Both the position numbers and the translations under genes were made by a program. Positions 8,306-16,236 of a stretch of 49,888 bases of DNA are shown piece after piece. The stretch comes from UBA11164 sp034376725 (lineage in GTDB: Bacteria > Pseudomonadota > Gammaproteobacteria > Xanthomonadales > Xanthomonadaceae), in the NCBI GenBank assembly GCA_034376725.1, contig JAXMJH010000064.1:1-49888 (forward strand), read 5' to 3'. Each line of letters opens with the position of its first letter. Positions within the stretch are counted from its first letter, which is position 1. The notes below the pieces were generated by a model. It saw only the letters and a list, made by a program, of their open reading frames with translations, was not told where the DNA came from and searched no databases.

Positions 8306-9694
8306 TTACGCGAGGCAGGCATGATTGTCCTTGAAGCCGCGCGGCGCGCGCTGACGTTGCCTGGCCGGGGGGATACCCAGGAGATCACGATATTTCGCAA
8401 CCGTGCGGCGCGCAATTTTTATGCCCTGTCGGGCCAGCAGCACGACGATCACGTCATCGGCCAGCGGTGCGGTCGGGGTCTCGCAATCGATAAGCCTTTT
8501 CACGATCGACTGCACTGCCACGCCGGCCACGCTGGCCCCGTCCAGCTTGACCGCGAAGAAGTGTTTCAGCTCGAACGTCCCGCATGGGGTCTGCACATAC
8601 TTGCCGGTGGTCACCCGGGAAACGGTGGATTCGTGGACCCCGACTTCATCGGCGATCTGCTTCAGGGTCAGCGGAACCATCGCCTGCGGACCGTTGCTGA
8701 GAAATGCCCCTTGCCGGGCGACAATGGCCGCCGTCACCTTCAGCAGCGTGTCGTGCCGGGTTGCCAGCCCGCGGCTGAACCAGCGCGCCTGTTGCAACAG
8801 GTCGCGCATTGGGCCGGCCTGCGGGCTGGCATCGCTGTTTTGCAGCATTTCCTCGTAGACCGGGTTGACCCGTATGCGTGGCGTACAGCGTTGATTGAGA
8901 GTCACCCGCCAGCCGCTGCGCGCACGCTCAATGCGGACATCGGGCACCACTGCGTCGGCCGGCTTGGACAGCCTGGCGCCAGGGCGCGGATCGAGCCGCA
9001 GCACCACGGCCATCGCCTCGGCGGCCTGCTCGGCGTCGATCTTCAAGGCTCTGGCAATGCGCGCCGGGTCGTGGCTGGCCAGCAGCTCCAAATGTTCGTT
9101 GATGATTCTGCGCGCCAGCGCACGGCCGGCAACCGGCTCGGGCAGCTCGGCCAACTGCACCGCCAGGCACTCGCGCAGCGAACGTGCGCCGATGCCTTCC
9201 GGCTCGCAACGCATCAGCAACTGACGCACTGCCTCCAGACGGTCGGGGTCGAGCCCGACCGCGCGGGCACACTCGATCAGGTCGTCGGGGCCAACTTCCA
9301 GATAGCCGCTGTCGCCGACGTGGTCGAGAATAAAGGCAGCCAGTGCCAGATCGCCCGAGCTGCCGGCGCGCATGGCGAACTGCTCCAGCAGCTGCAAACG
9401 CATGTCCGAGCTTTGCGCGGCCGGCAGACGGGCGAAGATATCGTCGTCGCCGCCCTCTGACGGACCCGAGGCCTGCTCCCAGGCATGGCTGGAAACCAGT
9501 TCGGAAGCGATCTCGACCGCGTCCTCAGTGCCGTCGCTGTCCTCTTCGGTTTCCAGCAGCGGATTATTGTCCAGCTCGCGACGGACTTCCTGCTCCAGGC
9601 TCATTACGTCCAACTGCAACAGTCGGATCGACTGAAGCAAATGCGGCGTCATGGTCAACTGCTGGCCGAGCTGAACCCTGAGCGTGGTTTTCAT
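8306..9694 (-). CDS. rpoN: RNA polymerase sigma-54 factor RpoN
   Basis: A 462-residue sigma-54. Region I starts LRVQLGQQLTMTPHLLQSIRLLQLD, the glutamine/leucine-rich activator-interaction segment; an acidic region II follows (about residues 50-80); the core-binding and helix-turn-helix regions are intact, and the RpoN box ARRTVAKYRD is near the C-terminus. The start ATG 9694 has a good Shine-Dalgarno (GAGGGGAT). Here rpoN lies inside the flagellar island rather than in the lptB-rpoN-hpf-pts locus usual in gammaproteobacteria, so this may be the flagellar copy of two, as in Xanthomonas (RpoN2). Whether another rpoN exists cannot be seen. Confidence 0.96.
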   Translation of the reverse strand: MKTTLRVQLGQQLTMTPHLLQSIRLLQLDVMSLEQEVRRELDNNPLLETEEDSDGTEDAVEIASELVSSHAWEQASGPSEGGDDDIFARLPAAQSSDMRLQLLEQFAMRAGSSGDLALAAFILDHVGDSGYLEVGPDDLIECARAVGLDPDRLEAVRQLLMRCEPEGIGARSLRECLAVQLAELPEPVAGRALARRIINEHLELLASHDPARIARALKIDAEQAAEAMAVVLRLDPRPGARLSKPADAVVPDVRIERARSGWRVTLNQRCTPRIRVNPVYEEMLQNSDASPQAGPMRDLLQQARWFSRGLATRHDTLLKVTAAIVARQGAFLSNGPQAMVPLTLKQIADEVGVHESTVSRVTTGKYVQTPCGTFELKHFFAVKLDGASVAGVAVQSIVKRLIDCETPTAPLADDVIVVLLARQGIKIARRTVAKYRDLLGIPPARQRQRAPRGFKDNHACLA

Positions 9695-9709
9695 GCCGAT
9701 CCCCTCACG

Positions 9710-9727
9710 ACTGAATATGGATTCAGT
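9710..9727 (-). promoter_or_regulatory. Perfect 7-bp dyad in the rpoN leader
   Basis: ACTGAAT-ATGG-ATTCAGT forms a perfect inverted repeat with a 4-base loop just upstream of the rpoN ribosome binding site. It could be an operator half-site pair or a small mRNA hairpin. No T run follows, so it is not an intrinsic terminator. The region 9695-9808 holds nothing else recognisable. Confidence 0.35.
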
Positions 9728-9808
9728 GTGCAGCGGGCCTGCGGACGGGAAAATCGGGGTGTTCCCTTTTTCGGTCAGGACGAATCCGGCAGCGTGTCGG
9801 GAAAAGCC

Positions 9809-10468
9809 TTACAGCGTCGGATTCTCGTCGCCGTCCAGGCTGCGGCCGTCGGCGTAGCGCATCGCGAAGCGGAGCAGATCGTTGGCGCGGCGCAGGTTGA
9901 GGGTCTCCATCATCCGGGCGCGGTGGGTTTCGACCGTCTTCGCGCTGATGCCCAGGGTCGCCGCGATCTGCTTGGTGGTTTCGCCCTGGCCCAGGCGCAG
10001 CAGAATGTCGCACTGGCGCGGCGAGAGCGCGCTGACGCCCTCCCGTCGGCTTGGGTGCAGGATGCCGCCCAGCACGGCGCCCGACACCTGCGGACTCAGA
10101 AACAACTGCCCGGCCATGGCCGCATTGAGCGCCAACTCCAGTTCGGCGACCGCCGCATCCTTGATGACAAAACCGCGCACCCCCAGCTCCAGCGCACGGC
10201 GCACGGTCTGGGCATCGCTGTGCATGGATACGATGACCGCAGCGATCTCGGGATAGTGGCGTTTGAGCGCCTCGGCCACGTCCAGTCCGTTGCCGTCCGG
10301 CATCGACAGGTCGAGCAGCGCGACATCGGGGCGGTGCAGGGCGATCAGATCCATGGTCTCGCGGCCGCTGCGCGCCTCGGCAATCACTTCCACACCGGGC
10401 AGGGCTTCGAGCAGGCGTCGCAATCCGGCCCGTACCAGGGTGTGATCATCGGCAATGAGTACCCGCAC
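9809..10468 (-). CDS. NarL/FixJ-family response regulator (REC-LuxR HTH)
   Basis: A 219-residue regulator: receiver domain at residues 1-120 with VLIADDHTLVRAG, phospho-acceptor in DVALLDLSMPDGNG and lysine in GFVIKD; LuxR-type helix-turn-helix at about 145-205 with LSPRQCDILLRLGQGETTKQIAATLGIS. It precedes rpoN on the same strand with a 114-bp gap and no clear terminator, so it may head the rpoN-receiver-fleQ operon or be separately transcribed. No cognate kinase is adjacent; the kinase encoded after flgN is one candidate partner. It could be a flagellar or envelope-state regulator; the target is unknown. Confidence 0.9.
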   Translation of the reverse strand: MRVLIADDHTLVRAGLRRLLEALPGVEVIAEARSGRETMDLIALHRPDVALLDLSMPDGNGLDVAEALKRHYPEIAAVIVSMHSDAQTVRRALELGVRGFVIKDAAVAELELALNAAMAGQLFLSPQVSGAVLGGILHPSRREGVSALSPRQCDILLRLGQGETTKQIAATLGISAKTVETHRARMMETLNLRRANDLLRFAMRYADGRSLDGDENPTL

Positions 10469-10559
10469 TGACAGCGCTCCAGATCTGGCGTCACCTTAGC
10501 GCACGCGGGCCGGTCGGCAAAGTGGCCGGACACTGAGGTGGGGCTTGACAAGGCAGCGT

Positions 10560-10586
10560 TAAAGATTTCCGTCGCGCGGTCGATAA
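10560..10586 (+). promoter_or_regulatory. Sigma-28 (FliA)-type promoter of the globin/reductase operon
   Basis: The sequence is TAAAGATT-N11-GTCGATAA, against the FliA consensus TAAAGTTT-N11-GCCGATAA: 14 of 16 specified bases match and the 11-bp spacing is exact. A start near 10593 would give a leader of about 50 nt carrying the AGGAG ribosome binding site at 10631-10635. It lies in the divergent gap between the NarL-type regulator and the globin gene and points to the globin. Confidence 0.72.
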
Positions 10587-10641
10587 CGCGTGAGGGGCGG
10601 GAGCGTCCCGGCTCATCCTTTCTCGATTCCAGGAGCAGACC

Positions 10642-11010
10642 GTGACCGATTCCCTTTTTGCCCAACTCGGCGGCGAAGCCGCTGTCGACGCCGCCGTCGA
10701 TATTTTCTATCGGCGGGTACTTGGCGATGCACACATCGCGGAGTATTTCGACGACCTCGATCTCGACGCCCAGCGCAGCAAGCAGAAAGCCTTCCTGACC
10801 ATGGCCTTCGGCGGGCCCAACAGCTACCAGGGTCGCGATCTGCGCAGCGCCCATGCGCCGCTGGTCGAGCGCGGTCTGAATCAGAGTCACTTCGATGCGG
10901 TTGCCGGTCACTTGCACGACACGCTGGTGCATCTTGGCGTCGCCCAGACGCTGATCGACCAGGTGATGGCGATCGCCGGCAGCACCCGCGATGATGTCCT
11001 CGGGCTCTGA
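10642..11010 (+). CDS. Group I truncated haemoglobin
   Basis: A 122-residue globin of the trHbN type, starting at GTG 10642 behind AGGAG. Family features are LFAQLGGEAAVDAAVDIFY with the B10 tyrosine at Tyr23, the glycine-rich AFGGP segment after helix E, and the probable proximal histidine His83 in SHFDAVAGHL. Such proteins bind O2 and NO; in mycobacteria trHbN acts as an NO dioxygenase with a reductase partner. The next gene, 13 bp downstream, encodes a flavin/iron-sulfur reductase, which fits an electron-transfer pair. The pair interrupts the flagellar island and points against its neighbours. Function in oxygen sensing, NO detoxification or respiration is not resolved by sequence. Confidence 0.9.
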   Translation: MTDSLFAQLGGEAAVDAAVDIFYRRVLGDAHIAEYFDDLDLDAQRSKQKAFLTMAFGGPNSYQGRDLRSAHAPLVERGLNQSHFDAVAGHLHDTLVHLGVAQTLIDQVMAIAGSTRDDVLGL

Positions 11011-11023
11011 GCGGTAGATCGCC

Positions 11024-12010
11024 TTGGCCGATCTTCGCCTCGACGAGAATATCTATGCGGTACAGCCCGGCCAGACCGTGCTCGATGCACTTCTTGAGCA
11101 CGGCGTGGCTGTGGACTATCGCTGCCAAAACGGCGTTTGTCTCAGCTGTCTGATGCGTTGCAGCGAGGGCGAGCTGCCCGTGCTGGCCCAGAAGGGCTTG
11201 CGCGAGACGCTGCGCGCGCGCGGGTATTTTCTGGCCTGCCAGTGTCGGCCGCGCGCCGACTTGAGTCTGGAACGCATCGACGCCGCGCAGATTCGCAGCC
11301 CGGCGCGCGTGGTCGACAAGCAGATGATCGCTCCCGACGTGTGCCGGCTGCGCCTGGATCCGGCCACGCCGCTGTACTACCACGCCGGTCAGTTCATCAA
11401 TCTTGTACACCCCGGCGGCACGCAGCGCAGCTACTCGCTGGCCAGTGTGCCGCAAACCGACGCGTTTCTGGAATTGCACGTCAAGCGCGTGCCTGATGGC
11501 CTGGCCAGCGGCTGGATTCATGATGAGCTGGCGTGCGGCGACAGCGTGCAGTTTGAGGGGCCATACGGCGGTGCCTTCTACCTGCCGGGACGCGCGCAGC
11601 AGCCGATCCTGTTGATTGCTACCGGGACCGGACTGGCGCCGGTTCTGGGCGTGGCACGCGACGCGTTGCGCGACGGACACGCGGGGCGCATGGTGCTCTA
11701 CCATGGGTCGCGGTTTCGCACAGGGCTGTACGCGACCGACCAGCTGGCCGAGCTGGCGGGCAGGTTCCCCAACTTCGACTATCGCCTGTGCCTGTCGGGC
11801 GGAGATGATGGTCTTCGCGGCCCATGGCAGGCTCATGTTGGCCGGGCCGGCGATCTGGCATTGGCCGAGCATCGAATACTGGAGGGCTGGCGGGTATTCA
11901 TCTGCGGCAATCCAACGATGGTCAAAGCCGTCAAGCGTGCAGCGTATCTGGGCGGCGCGGCGCTGGCCGACATTCACGGTGATCCGTTCATCGACAGGCA
12001 GTCCGGTTGA
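11024..12010 (+). CDS. 2Fe-2S/FAD/NAD(P)H oxidoreductase, probable globin reductase
   Basis: A 328-residue electron-transfer protein. Residues 1-85 form a plant-type 2Fe-2S ferredoxin domain with CQNGVCLSC and a fourth cysteine in FLACQC; residues 100-200 form an FAD domain with RSYSLAS; the C-terminal half binds NAD(P)H, with GTGLAP and CGNP. The layout is that of phenol hydroxylase P5, methane monooxygenase reductase and CDP-6-deoxy-glucoseen reductase. The only start that keeps the full ferredoxin domain is TTG 11024, three codons after an in-frame stop, so initiation is probably weak and coupled to the globin stop 13 bp before. Neighbouring monooxygenase or sugar genes are absent, which favours the globin as electron acceptor (inference). 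Confidence 0.88.
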   Translation: MADLRLDENIYAVQPGQTVLDALLEHGVAVDYRCQNGVCLSCLMRCSEGELPVLAQKGLRETLRARGYFLACQCRPRADLSLERIDAAQIRSPARVVDKQMIAPDVCRLRLDPATPLYYHAGQFINLVHPGGTQRSYSLASVPQTDAFLELHVKRVPDGLASGWIHDELACGDSVQFEGPYGGAFYLPGRAQQPILLIATGTGLAPVLGVARDALRDGHAGRMVLYHGSRFRTGLYATDQLAELAGRFPNFDYRLCLSGGDDGLRGPWQAHVGRAGDLALAEHRILEGWRVFICGNPTMVKAVKRAAYLGGAALADIHGDPFIDRQSG

Positions 12011-12148
12011 CCTGCATTTCCCGTGTCGGAGCAGCCGATACGACGACCCGCAGCGGATTGTGCTGATTGCGCCTACTTGCAGTCGGTGAAGGCGAACAAG
12101 CGCCGTGACATGCGCGATCGGCTCGGGCCGCAGCGCGGGCCGCTCACG

Positions 12149-12718
12149 CTATCGGTTGCGGCGGGCTACGGCGCGCCGATGCAGGCGAAACAGGTGACGT
12201 TCGAGCGCAGCCTTGAGACTGGCCGGGATGCCGTCGAAGCGCAGCCACAGTGTGGCATCGGATCGGTTCGGCCGATCGGCAAATGCGATCAATTCCACTG
12301 GCAGTTCAAGGCGCTGCGGCAGCCAGGCGGTCGGCTGGATCAGCAGGCGTCCGGTTTGGCCTGTGTGCCAATTGCCGGACTGGCACAGGCTTGCGCCATT
12401 GCGCGACCAGCGTATCGGTGACATCGGGAGCGGCGGTTGGTTTCCGCGAACCAGGGTGGCCACCAGATCCAGCAGCAGATTGATCTTGGCATCGAGCCGG
12501 GCAATTCCGGCGTTGTGGCCGGGCGGTTCGTCGGCATCTTCGCCGGCGGAATCTTCGATCAGCGCAAGCGCGCGCAGCACCGCTTCGGCGTGGTCGCTGA
12601 TCCGGGCCGCGCGGGTGGCGTCGAGCGTCCCCGGCTCGAAGCGGATCGGAAACTCCTCTGCGCACACCACGGTGTGTTCGAAAAGTTCGCGCTCGGCGCT
12701 GGCGGCATCAAGGCTCAA
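12149..12718 (-). CDS. Atypical (tetrameric-type) PilZ domain protein, probable c-di-GMP-related flagellar regulator
   Basis: A 189-residue protein placed directly after fliT. The long central helix (about 75-105, DAKINLLLDLVATLVRG) followed by a beta domain with LPMSPIRWSRNGASL is the pattern of the tPilZ family first described in Xanthomonas (PilZ6012 type). In the C-terminal part the usual PilZ RxxxR and DxSxxG motifs are not clear, so direct c-di-GMP binding is uncertain. The only start that fits is TTG 12718, overlapping the fliT stop (TTGA); no upstream ATG is in frame without crossing fliT. Operon position suggests a link between c-di-GMP and filament assembly. Confidence 0.7.
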   Translation of the reverse strand: MSLDAASAERELFEHTVVCAEEFPIRFEPGTLDATRAARISDHAEAVLRALALIEDSAGEDADEPPGHNAGIARLDAKINLLLDLVATLVRGNQPPLPMSPIRWSRNGASLCQSGNWHTGQTGRLLIQPTAWLPQRLELPVELIAFADRPNRSDATLWLRFDGIPASLKAALERHLFRLHRRAVARRNR

Positions 12719-12993
12719 TGCGGCGAGCCATCCAGATAGGCGCTGACTGCGGCATTGCCCTTGCCCAGCTGGCGCAACATCGAGCCGATGTCGTCGCGTC
12801 GCACGATCAGCGCGCCCAGCATGGCGTCGCGGGCCGCGCTGAACTCGTCGACCTGCGCCGACTGCGCCAGGTTGCCGTCGCGCGCGGATTCTCGCAGCTC
12901 GACATCCATCCTGCGCGCCAGCGAGAGTGCGCGCAGCCAATCCTCCTCTTCGCAGGCCATGCGCAGCGCCTGGGCGAATCCCGGCTCATTCAT
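12715..12993 (-). CDS. fliT: FliT-like flagellar chaperone
   Basis: A 92-residue acidic helical protein following fliS, starting at ATG 12993 within the fliS stop (ATGAATGA). A start at 13008 (MGANDMNE) is also possible but would overlap fliS by 23 bp. The size, helical content and place behind fliD-fliS match FliT, the FliD export chaperone, though sequence conservation in this family is low. No signal peptide or membrane segment is seen. Confidence 0.7.
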   Translation of the reverse strand: MNEPGFAQALRMACEEEDWLRALSLARRMDVELRESARDGNLAQSAQVDEFSAARDAMLGALIVRRDDIGSMLRQLGKGNAAVSAYLDGSPH

Positions 12994-13405
12994 GTCGTTC
13001 GCTCCCACGGTTGTACGAACCTCCGAGGCGCTCGGGAATCGACAGCCAGGCGGTTTGGATTTCGCCCAGCAGGTTCAATACTTCGGTCAGCTTGCCGGCG
13101 TCGTTGCGCAGATTCGCTTCGACCAGACACTGCGATGCGTAGTCGTAGATCGACTCCAGTCCGCCGGCAATTTCGCCGCCGGCCCGGTGGTCGAGCGACA
13201 GCCGCAGACCGTCGAGTATTTCCAGCGAGTTGCCGATCGCCCGTGCCTTGCCGGTGGTCTCGCCGCGCTCGATGCAGGCCATCGCCAGACGGACCCGCTC
13301 GAGTACGCCGGCCAGCAACAGCGCGACAAGCTGGTGCGGATCGCTGCCCATTCCGGCGGTCTTGGTTTGCCGGTATTCCGAAATCTGATTTTGATGACGA
13401 ATCAT
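12986..13405 (-). CDS. fliS: Flagellin chaperone FliS
   Basis: A 139-residue helical chaperone that keeps flagellin unpolymerised before export. The N-terminal helix and the segment DPHQLVALLLAGVLERVRLA, followed by SLEILDGLRLSLD, are FliS hallmarks. It starts 6 bp after the fliD stop and overlaps fliT by 8 bp. The start ATG 13405 gives MIRHQNQISEYRQT, close to the usual MYSSAQQYQ-type N-terminus in position. Length is normal (about 130). Confidence 0.93.
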   Translation of the reverse strand: MIRHQNQISEYRQTKTAGMGSDPHQLVALLLAGVLERVRLAMACIERGETTGKARAIGNSLEILDGLRLSLDHRAGGEIAGGLESIYDYASQCLVEANLRNDAGKLTEVLNLLGEIQTAWLSIPERLGGSYNRGSERHE

Positions 13406-13411
13406 GATGTT

Positions 13412-14788
13412 CTATCTGCCCGTTAAGGATTGGGTCGCGGAGAGCTGCTGGCTGATGAAGCTGCTGGTGGACTGCAGTTGCGCGATCAGCGTGTCGAGGG
13501 CGATGAACTGGCGCAGGAATCGCTCGCGCACCGATTCCAGTCGCCGATTGAGGTCTTCGCGCTGTTCACTTACGCCCGCGACCTGACTGGTGAGGCCGTC
13601 GCGGCGGCGGGTAATGGCGCCGCTTTCTCCGATCAATCCGCCGACTACGGTTTCCAGGCGGGCGGCCAGCCCGGTCGGTCCACCGATGGCATTGGTCACC
13701 GCCTCGGGGTCCTCCGCGAGCGTGGCGCGAAACGCAGCCGCGTCGAAGTTCAGCGTGCCGTTCACTGAGGTGGTCAGGCCAAGGCGGCTGGCGCCCAGCC
13801 CGCTTTCCGAGGCGGCTCGCAGCACGTCGCCCAATTCATTGCGCAGCCGGAGCGCGCTGTTTCGCATCAGGCTGTCGCCATTCAGGGCGGCGGCTTGCTG
13901 GGTGGCGCTGTCGAACCGGGTCGAGGTGCCAATGGCGGTCACGGCCGCGTTGTATGCGCTGACGAAGGCCTCCATCCGCCGCTGCGCCTGGCCGTCGTCG
14001 CGGCTGATGTCGAGCGTGTTGATCTCGCCGGGGGCGGCGGATACCAGCGTGATGCTGAGGCCGTCCACGGCATCGCCGATGACATTGGAGGCGGAGCTGC
14101 GCAGCAGGCCGTCGACCCGAATCCGGGCGTCGGCGGCCGGGGTTTGTTCGGACAGCGAGGTCAGCGTGCCTGGGTCATAGACCAGCGCGTCGAGTGCGGC
14201 ATCCCCGGCAGTCCGGGTCACTGTGATTGCGCCCGCCGCACCGGTGTCCGCGCTGCTAAGCACAATGTGATCGCCGTCGTCGCTGCGCACCAGACTGGCG
14301 CGCAGCCCGGAACCGGCGCCATTGGCGGCGCTGTTGATCGCCGCCACGATGCCGGCCGGCGAGCCGTCGTCCATGCCGATATCGACGCTGAAGCTGGTCC
14401 CGCCAGCGTTGATCAGCAGGGTGCCGGAACCCAGTGACGCCTCGGCGTCGAGCGGGCCGGAAACCAGCTTGTGCGCGCTGGCGAGGGCAACCACTTCGAT
14501 ATCGAACCGACCCGGCGCTACCGCGCCGGTGGCTGTGGCAGTGAACCGACCGGGCGCGCTGGAAACCGCAGCGCGCCCAGAGAAAATGGTGGTGTCGCTC
14601 AGATTGCTGAGCGCGGTGTGCAGACGGTCGAAGGCGGCGCTGACTGTTGCCAGTGCCGAAAGCCGGGCATTGGCGCCGGCTTCGATGCGATTCAGGCGAA
14701 GCGCCTGCGGTGCCCGTTCGGCGGCCACCAACTGGTCGACCAGACCGTTGATGTCCAAGCCTGAACCGATACCGGGTACGCTGGCCAT
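13412..14788 (-). CDS. fliD: Flagellar filament cap protein FliD (HAP2)
   Basis: A 458-residue capping protein. The N-terminus MASVPGIGSGLDINGLVDQLV is a typical FliD start and the C-terminal helix contains YxxL-type coiled-coil (DTLIAQLQSTSSFISQQL). The start is placed at ATG 14788, with GGAG 8 bp before it; an in-frame ATG at 14806 adds six residues without homology. It forms the pentameric cap under which flagellin assembles. It is followed by fliS, fliT and the PilZ gene with little or no spacing, forming one operon. Upstream lie two hairpins separating it from fliC. Confidence 0.97.
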   Translation of the reverse strand: MASVPGIGSGLDINGLVDQLVAAERAPQALRLNRIEAGANARLSALATVSAAFDRLHTALSNLSDTTIFSGRAAVSSAPGRFTATATGAVAPGRFDIEVVALASAHKLVSGPLDAEASLGSGTLLINAGGTSFSVDIGMDDGSPAGIVAAINSAANGAGSGLRASLVRSDDGDHIVLSSADTGAAGAITVTRTAGDAALDALVYDPGTLTSLSEQTPAADARIRVDGLLRSSASNVIGDAVDGLSITLVSAAPGEINTLDISRDDGQAQRRMEAFVSAYNAAVTAIGTSTRFDSATQQAAALNGDSLMRNSALRLRNELGDVLRAASESGLGASRLGLTTSVNGTLNFDAAAFRATLAEDPEAVTNAIGGPTGLAARLETVVGGLIGESGAITRRRDGLTSQVAGVSEQREDLNRRLESVRERFLRQFIALDTLIAQLQSTSSFISQQLSATQSLTGR

Positions 14789-14831
14789 GAGCCCGTCTCC
14801 TGTCAACCCGCTGAGGTGTTGGATGAATCAT

Positions 14832-14910
14832 CCGGCTGGGTTGGCGCCCAGCCGGCGAACTGATTGGAAGGGCCCGCCCGGTCTCGTCGGCGACGACGCG
14901 ACCGGGCGGG
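14832..14910 (-). terminator. Two strong hairpins between fliC and fliD
   Basis: The first hairpin after the fliC stop pairs CCCGCCCGGTC (14873-14883) with GACCGGGCGGG (14900-14910), 11 perfect bp, with further pairing of TCGTCG/CGACGA in the loop. A second, 9 bp perfect with a 6-base loop, pairs 14832-14840 with 14847-14855. Neither is followed by a strong U run, but together they probably limit read-through from the highly expressed fliC into fliD and protect the fliC mRNA end. Confidence 0.6.
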
Positions 14911-14930
14911 TTGCGGTTACCCGCTGACGA

Positions 14931-16139
14931 TCAGCGCAGCAGGCTGAGCACGTTCTGCGGCAGCTGGTTGGCCTGGGCCAACATCGCGGTGCCGGCCTGC
15001 TGGAGGATCTGCGTGCGGGTAAGCTCCGCGGTCTCGGCGGCGAAGTCGGTGTCGCGGATGCGGCTGCGCGATGCCGACAGGTTTTCCGAGGTGGTCTGCA
15101 GGTTGGCGATCACCGAGCTGAAGCGGTTCTGCACCGCGCCCATGTCGGCGCGCGCCGAGTTGACCTGGGTCAGCGCCGTGTCGGTGATCGACAGGGCCAA
15201 CTGGGCGCCGGCGAACGAGGAAATGTCGACGTCGGCCAGGAAGCTCAGGTCGCCTTCGGTCAGCGCGGCGGCGGTGGCACCGGCCAGGTCGGTGTCCAGC
15301 GTGTCGCCCACTTCGCCGGCCTTGGTCGAGGTGATGGTCACTTCGCCCGTGGTGTCGTCGAAGGAGGCGGTCACGCCGGCTTCGCTGGACTTGGCGTTGA
15401 TCGCGTTGACCAGCGCCGTGGCAGCGGCGTTCTGGCCGGCCAGTTCGGCGGTCGCAGCGTCTGCGAAATCGGCGCCAGCGGAGGCGTCGATGGCGATCGC
15501 GTCGAAGTTCACTCCGTTGATGGCGAAGCCCGCGATATTGACCGCATCAAACTCGAAGGTCTCCGGCGCGCCGCCGTCGCCGGTGGTGGCGACGGTGGCG
15601 GTGAAGGTGGCTTTTGTGAAACCGGCGCCGCCGAGCGAGGCGCTCTTGGCATCGACGATCGAGTCGACGCTGATCAGTTCGCCGGCGTTGGCGCCCACCT
15701 GGAATGCCTGGGCGCTGAAACTGCCGTCGAGCAGCTTGGTGCCGTTGAATTCGGTCTGGGTGGCAACGCGATTGACTTCGGCGACCAGCTGGGTGACTTC
15801 CTTCTGCAGCGCGGCGCGGTCGCTGGCCGAGTTGGTGGCGTTCGACGACTGCACGGCCAGCTCGCGGATGCGCTGGAGGTTGTTGCCGACTTCCGACAGC
15901 GCGCCTTCGGCGGTCTGTGCCAGGGAGATGCCGTCGTTGGCGTTGCGCACGGCGACGTTGATGCCGCGGATCTGGGTGGTGAAGCGCTCGGAAATGGCCA
16001 GACCGGCGGCGTCGTCCTTGGCGCTGTTGATGCGCAGGCCCGACGACAGGCGCTGGATGGAGTTGGCCAGGTTAGTGTTGTTGGCGCCCAGGTTGCGCTG
16101 CGCGTTGAGCGACATGACGTTGGTGTTGATGACTTGCAT
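14931..16139 (-). CDS. fliC: Flagellin FliC
   Basis: A 402-residue flagellin, the filament subunit. The N-terminal D0/D1 region starts MQVINTNVMSLNAQRNL and contains RLSSGLRINSAKDDAAGLAI; the C-terminal D0 ends in ILQQAGTAMLAQANQLPQN followed by LSLLR. The variable centre (about 180-290) is Ala/Thr-rich and short. The start ATG 16139 has an AGGAG-like ribosome binding site; longer readings to 16901 run through the promoter and flgL and are wrong. A single flagellin gene is present here. It is monocistronic between a sigma-28 promoter and two hairpins, and is placed between flgL and fliD. Confidence 0.98.
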   Translation of the reverse strand: MQVINTNVMSLNAQRNLGANNTNLANSIQRLSSGLRINSAKDDAAGLAISERFTTQIRGINVAVRNANDGISLAQTAEGALSEVGNNLQRIRELAVQSSNATNSASDRAALQKEVTQLVAEVNRVATQTEFNGTKLLDGSFSAQAFQVGANAGELISVDSIVDAKSASLGGAGFTKATFTATVATTGDGGAPETFEFDAVNIAGFAINGVNFDAIAIDASAGADFADAATAELAGQNAAATALVNAINAKSSEAGVTASFDDTTGEVTITSTKAGEVGDTLDTDLAGATAAALTEGDLSFLADVDISSFAGAQLALSITDTALTQVNSARADMGAVQNRFSSVIANLQTTSENLSASRSRIRDTDFAAETAELTRTQILQQAGTAMLAQANQLPQNVLSLLR

Positions 16140-16236
16140 GGGGTTGCTCCTCGGTTGTCTGTGGTTGGCTGGCAGCGTGCCCGCCGTTTTCCGCAGGGTT
16201 CGGGCTCTACCGATGCCGTGCCGCTGCTGACCAGAG

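Noticed and set aside
12023..12421. Plus-strand frame beginning MSEQPIRRPAADCADCAY
   Set aside because: It begins after the reductase but most of it is antisense to the PilZ gene and it shows no domain; the Cys pairs at its start seem accidental.
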